NCBI GenBank assembly: GCA_005881995.1 | Contig: VBHV01000242.1 | Span: forward strand, 1-7,607 | Source: Chloroflexota bacterium | Lineage (GTDB): Bacteria > Chloroflexota > Ktedonobacteria > Ktedonobacterales > Ktedonobacteraceae | Reading direction: 5' to 3' | Length of the DNA: 7,607 nt | In this document: positions 6,534 through 7,607 of the stretch, piece after piece | How the letters are laid out: every line of letters starts with the position of its first letter | Numbering within the stretch: position 1 is the first letter of the stretch | Position numbers and translations under genes: made by a program | The notes under the pieces: generated by a model | Seen by the model: the letters and a program-made list of their open reading frames with translations, nothing else | The model's database searches: none | Told to the model about the DNA's origin: nothing

Positions 6534-6689
6534 CTACTTGCGTGCGTGTGGCTGCCGGACAGTCCGTCCATGGTTAGCTGCAACGCTAAGAGGAATCTCT
6601 TGCGCGTCGATCCCTTCCCAGATCGATGAAGACTCGTACAATGTACGCTCAACCTCGTATGCCAGCGCAAATGGATGGATACTCGTCAT
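6534..6689 (-). CDS. Small ORF of 51 codons, unrecognised, possibly 5' part of a broken gene
   Basis: 51-residue predicted soluble protein beginning MTSIHPFALAYEVERTLYES, continuing through SSIWEGIDAQEIPLSVAANH and ending QPHARK before TAG. I do not recognise a family. Translation is supported by a strong ribosome site AGGAAGG (6698-6704) exactly eight bases before ATG 6689. It starts 30 bp after the stop of the alpha/beta hydrolase on the same strand and in the same frame, so the two are probably cotranscribed. The frame stays open and protein-like for dozens of codons beyond the TAG, so the ORF may be a truncated version of a protein of about 90-105 residues. Either a genuine small protein or a pseudogene fits; sequence alone does not decide. 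Confidence 0.5.
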   Translation of the reverse strand: MTSIHPFALAYEVERTLYESSSIWEGIDAQEIPLSVAANHGRTVRQPHARK

Positions 6690-6719
6690 GCAGGTAGCCT
6701 TCCTATGCGATCTCTCACT

Positions 6720-7607
6720 TCAAGCATCTGCTCTGTGTAAGAGAAAATCCCTTACCAGAGCCATGTATTGTTCGTAGGCCACGCGGCGAATCAGGTGGCC
6801 GGTATGCTCGAAGTATACTATCCTGATATTGGGTTGCTCAGAGGCCACTTCGCGAACCGCTGGCTGAGTGCCCGGTGTAGGGAAGGTCCAGGCATGTTTC
6901 ATGATCAAAGCAGGACACGTGATGCGCTTTAACAGTTCGGCCGGATTATCCCTGTCCGTGTTGTTCCAGAGCTTCATGCTGTCTTTTGCCAGGTCAAGAT
7001 CGAACTGCGCGTAGCCCTCGACCATTGGCACATACTCGTCTTCGGGCCACATTGACCCGCCCATGGTCGGCAGGAGTTGTGGCAGTGCCGAGAGCATGCG
7101 CTCCTCGTGGCTCAACGTACGAAGTCGTTCAAGCCAGGCAAGCCAGGTGTTGAACCAGGCCCGGTAGCCCTCCGAGTTCGCGAATTCTCCGGATTGAGGA
7201 GATTCTTCGCCCCAGCCCTCGAAGATGAAGGAGTGTACCTGTTCTGGGTAGGTTGCCGCCAGGCGCAGGACCGTCGAACCTCCCTGCGAGAGGCCGATAA
7301 TACGGGGGCGATCCAAATTGAGAGCACGGATGAACCCAGCGGCGTCTTCGACAAGCAGTGTATTTGAAAATCCGCTGGCAATACCGTCTGAGCGGCCATG
7401 CCCGCGCGCATCAACCATGATAATGTCGTAGTCCCGTTCGAGTTCTTTGGCGACGCGCAGCCAGGTCAGCCCGTATTCATTAAAGCCATGCAGGAGTAGC
7501 AGCGCGGGTTTGTCTCCTCCCGTGCGATAGTAGTGCTGGCGAATGCCGTTGGCGTAGATGTCACCCTTGCTCCACTGTGCCGGTACGAGTTCTTCAATAG
7601 GACGATA
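6720..7607 (-). CDS. Alpha/beta hydrolase (partial, start beyond right edge)
   Basis: Cytoplasmic alpha/beta-hydrolase fold enzyme; 295 codons visible, frame open through base 7607, so the start lies outside. An ATG at 7418 exists internally but would remove the first strands and the oxyanion loop, so it is not the start. Visible numbering: oxyanion segment LLLLHGFNEYG (36-46), strand/turn DARGHGRSDG (66-75), nucleophile elbow IGLSQGGS with Ser107 (104-111), and catalytic-type histidine in FEHTGHLIRR (His271). The position after the strand ALIMKHAWTFPTPG, where the acid usually sits, has no Asp, so the third triad member is unclear. Substrate cannot be told; esterase, epoxide hydrolase, or C-C hydrolase relatives all share this pattern. 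A small ORF follows 30 bp downstream in the same direction. Confidence 0.9.
   Translation of the reverse strand, partial: YRPIEELVPAQWSKGDIYANGIRQHYYRTGGDKPALLLLHGFNEYGLTWLRVAKELERDYDIIMVDARGHGRSDGIASGFSNTLLVEDAAGFIRALNLDRPRIIGLSQGGSTVLRLAATYPEQVHSFIFEGWGEESPQSGEFANSEGYRAWFNTWLAWLERLRTLSHEERMLSALPQLLPTMGGSMWPEDEYVPMVEGYAQFDLDLAKDSMKLWNNTDRDNPAELLKRITCPALIMKHAWTFPTPGTQPAVREVASEQPNIRIVYFEHTGHLIRRVAYEQYMALVRDFLLHRADA

Noticed and set aside
6556..6566. Palindrome CGGAC-A-GTCCG as a terminator or operator
   Set aside because: Arms are only five bases, it lies inside the small ORF and has no T-run on either strand.
6408..6670. Plus- and other minus-strand frames of 60-80 codons in the CGNR-hydrolase gap
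   Set aside because: No ribosome sites, Cys/Ser/Arg-rich chance composition, and conflict with the better supported small ORF at 6534-6689.

Overview
The window looks like chromosomal DNA of a soil-type Chloroflexota bacterium, most likely a member of the Ktedonobacteria. I infer this from gene style: an ABATE/CGNR regulator, small proteins ending in motifs such as LDLAALRWG, paralogue-rich MFS/EamA/WYL content, and roughly 50% GC DNA. No rRNA, tRNA, CRISPR array, IS element or phage gene is visible. Promoters are of the ordinary housekeeping sigma type (TTGACA/TATAAT) and Shine-Dalgarno sites are clear.

Layout. (1) 1-1669, minus: an MFS transporter with a C-terminal extension that runs off the left edge and looks like the start of a YkoP-type domain. 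(2) 1759-2928, minus: a YcaQ/AlkX-family DNA glycosylase with the QxD motif. (3) 2929-3150: an intergenic region with a strong hairpin repeat (3004-3034) and a good promoter (3079-3107). (4) 3151-4116, plus: a WYL-domain transcription regulator divergent from the glycosylase. (5) 4113-5036, minus: an EamA/DMT exporter whose stop codon overlaps that of the WYL gene tail to tail. (6) 5145-5273 and 5363-5590, minus: two small genes, a 42-residue single-span membrane protein and a 75-residue charged amphipathic protein. (7) 5629-5708: two near-consensus promoters pointing at each other and framed by a 9-bp inverted repeat. (8) 5761-6399, plus: an ABATE/CGNR zinc-finger regulator. (9) 6534-6689, minus: a 51-codon ORF with an excellent ribosome binding site, whose frame continues open past its TAG stop. 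(10) 6720-7607, minus: an alpha/beta hydrolase running off the right edge.

How the genes may work together. Two regulator-target arrangements stand out. The WYL regulator and the interstrand-crosslink-type glycosylase are divergent, which fits local control of DNA repair by a damage-responsive regulator family. The CGNR regulator is opposed to a minus-strand group (75-aa protein, 42-aa membrane protein, EamA exporter) through interlocked face-to-face promoters whose polymerase footprints must overlap. This suggests mutually exclusive transcription. The two small genes and the promoter architecture are the least ordinary part of the window. Functional links within these groups are inference from position only.
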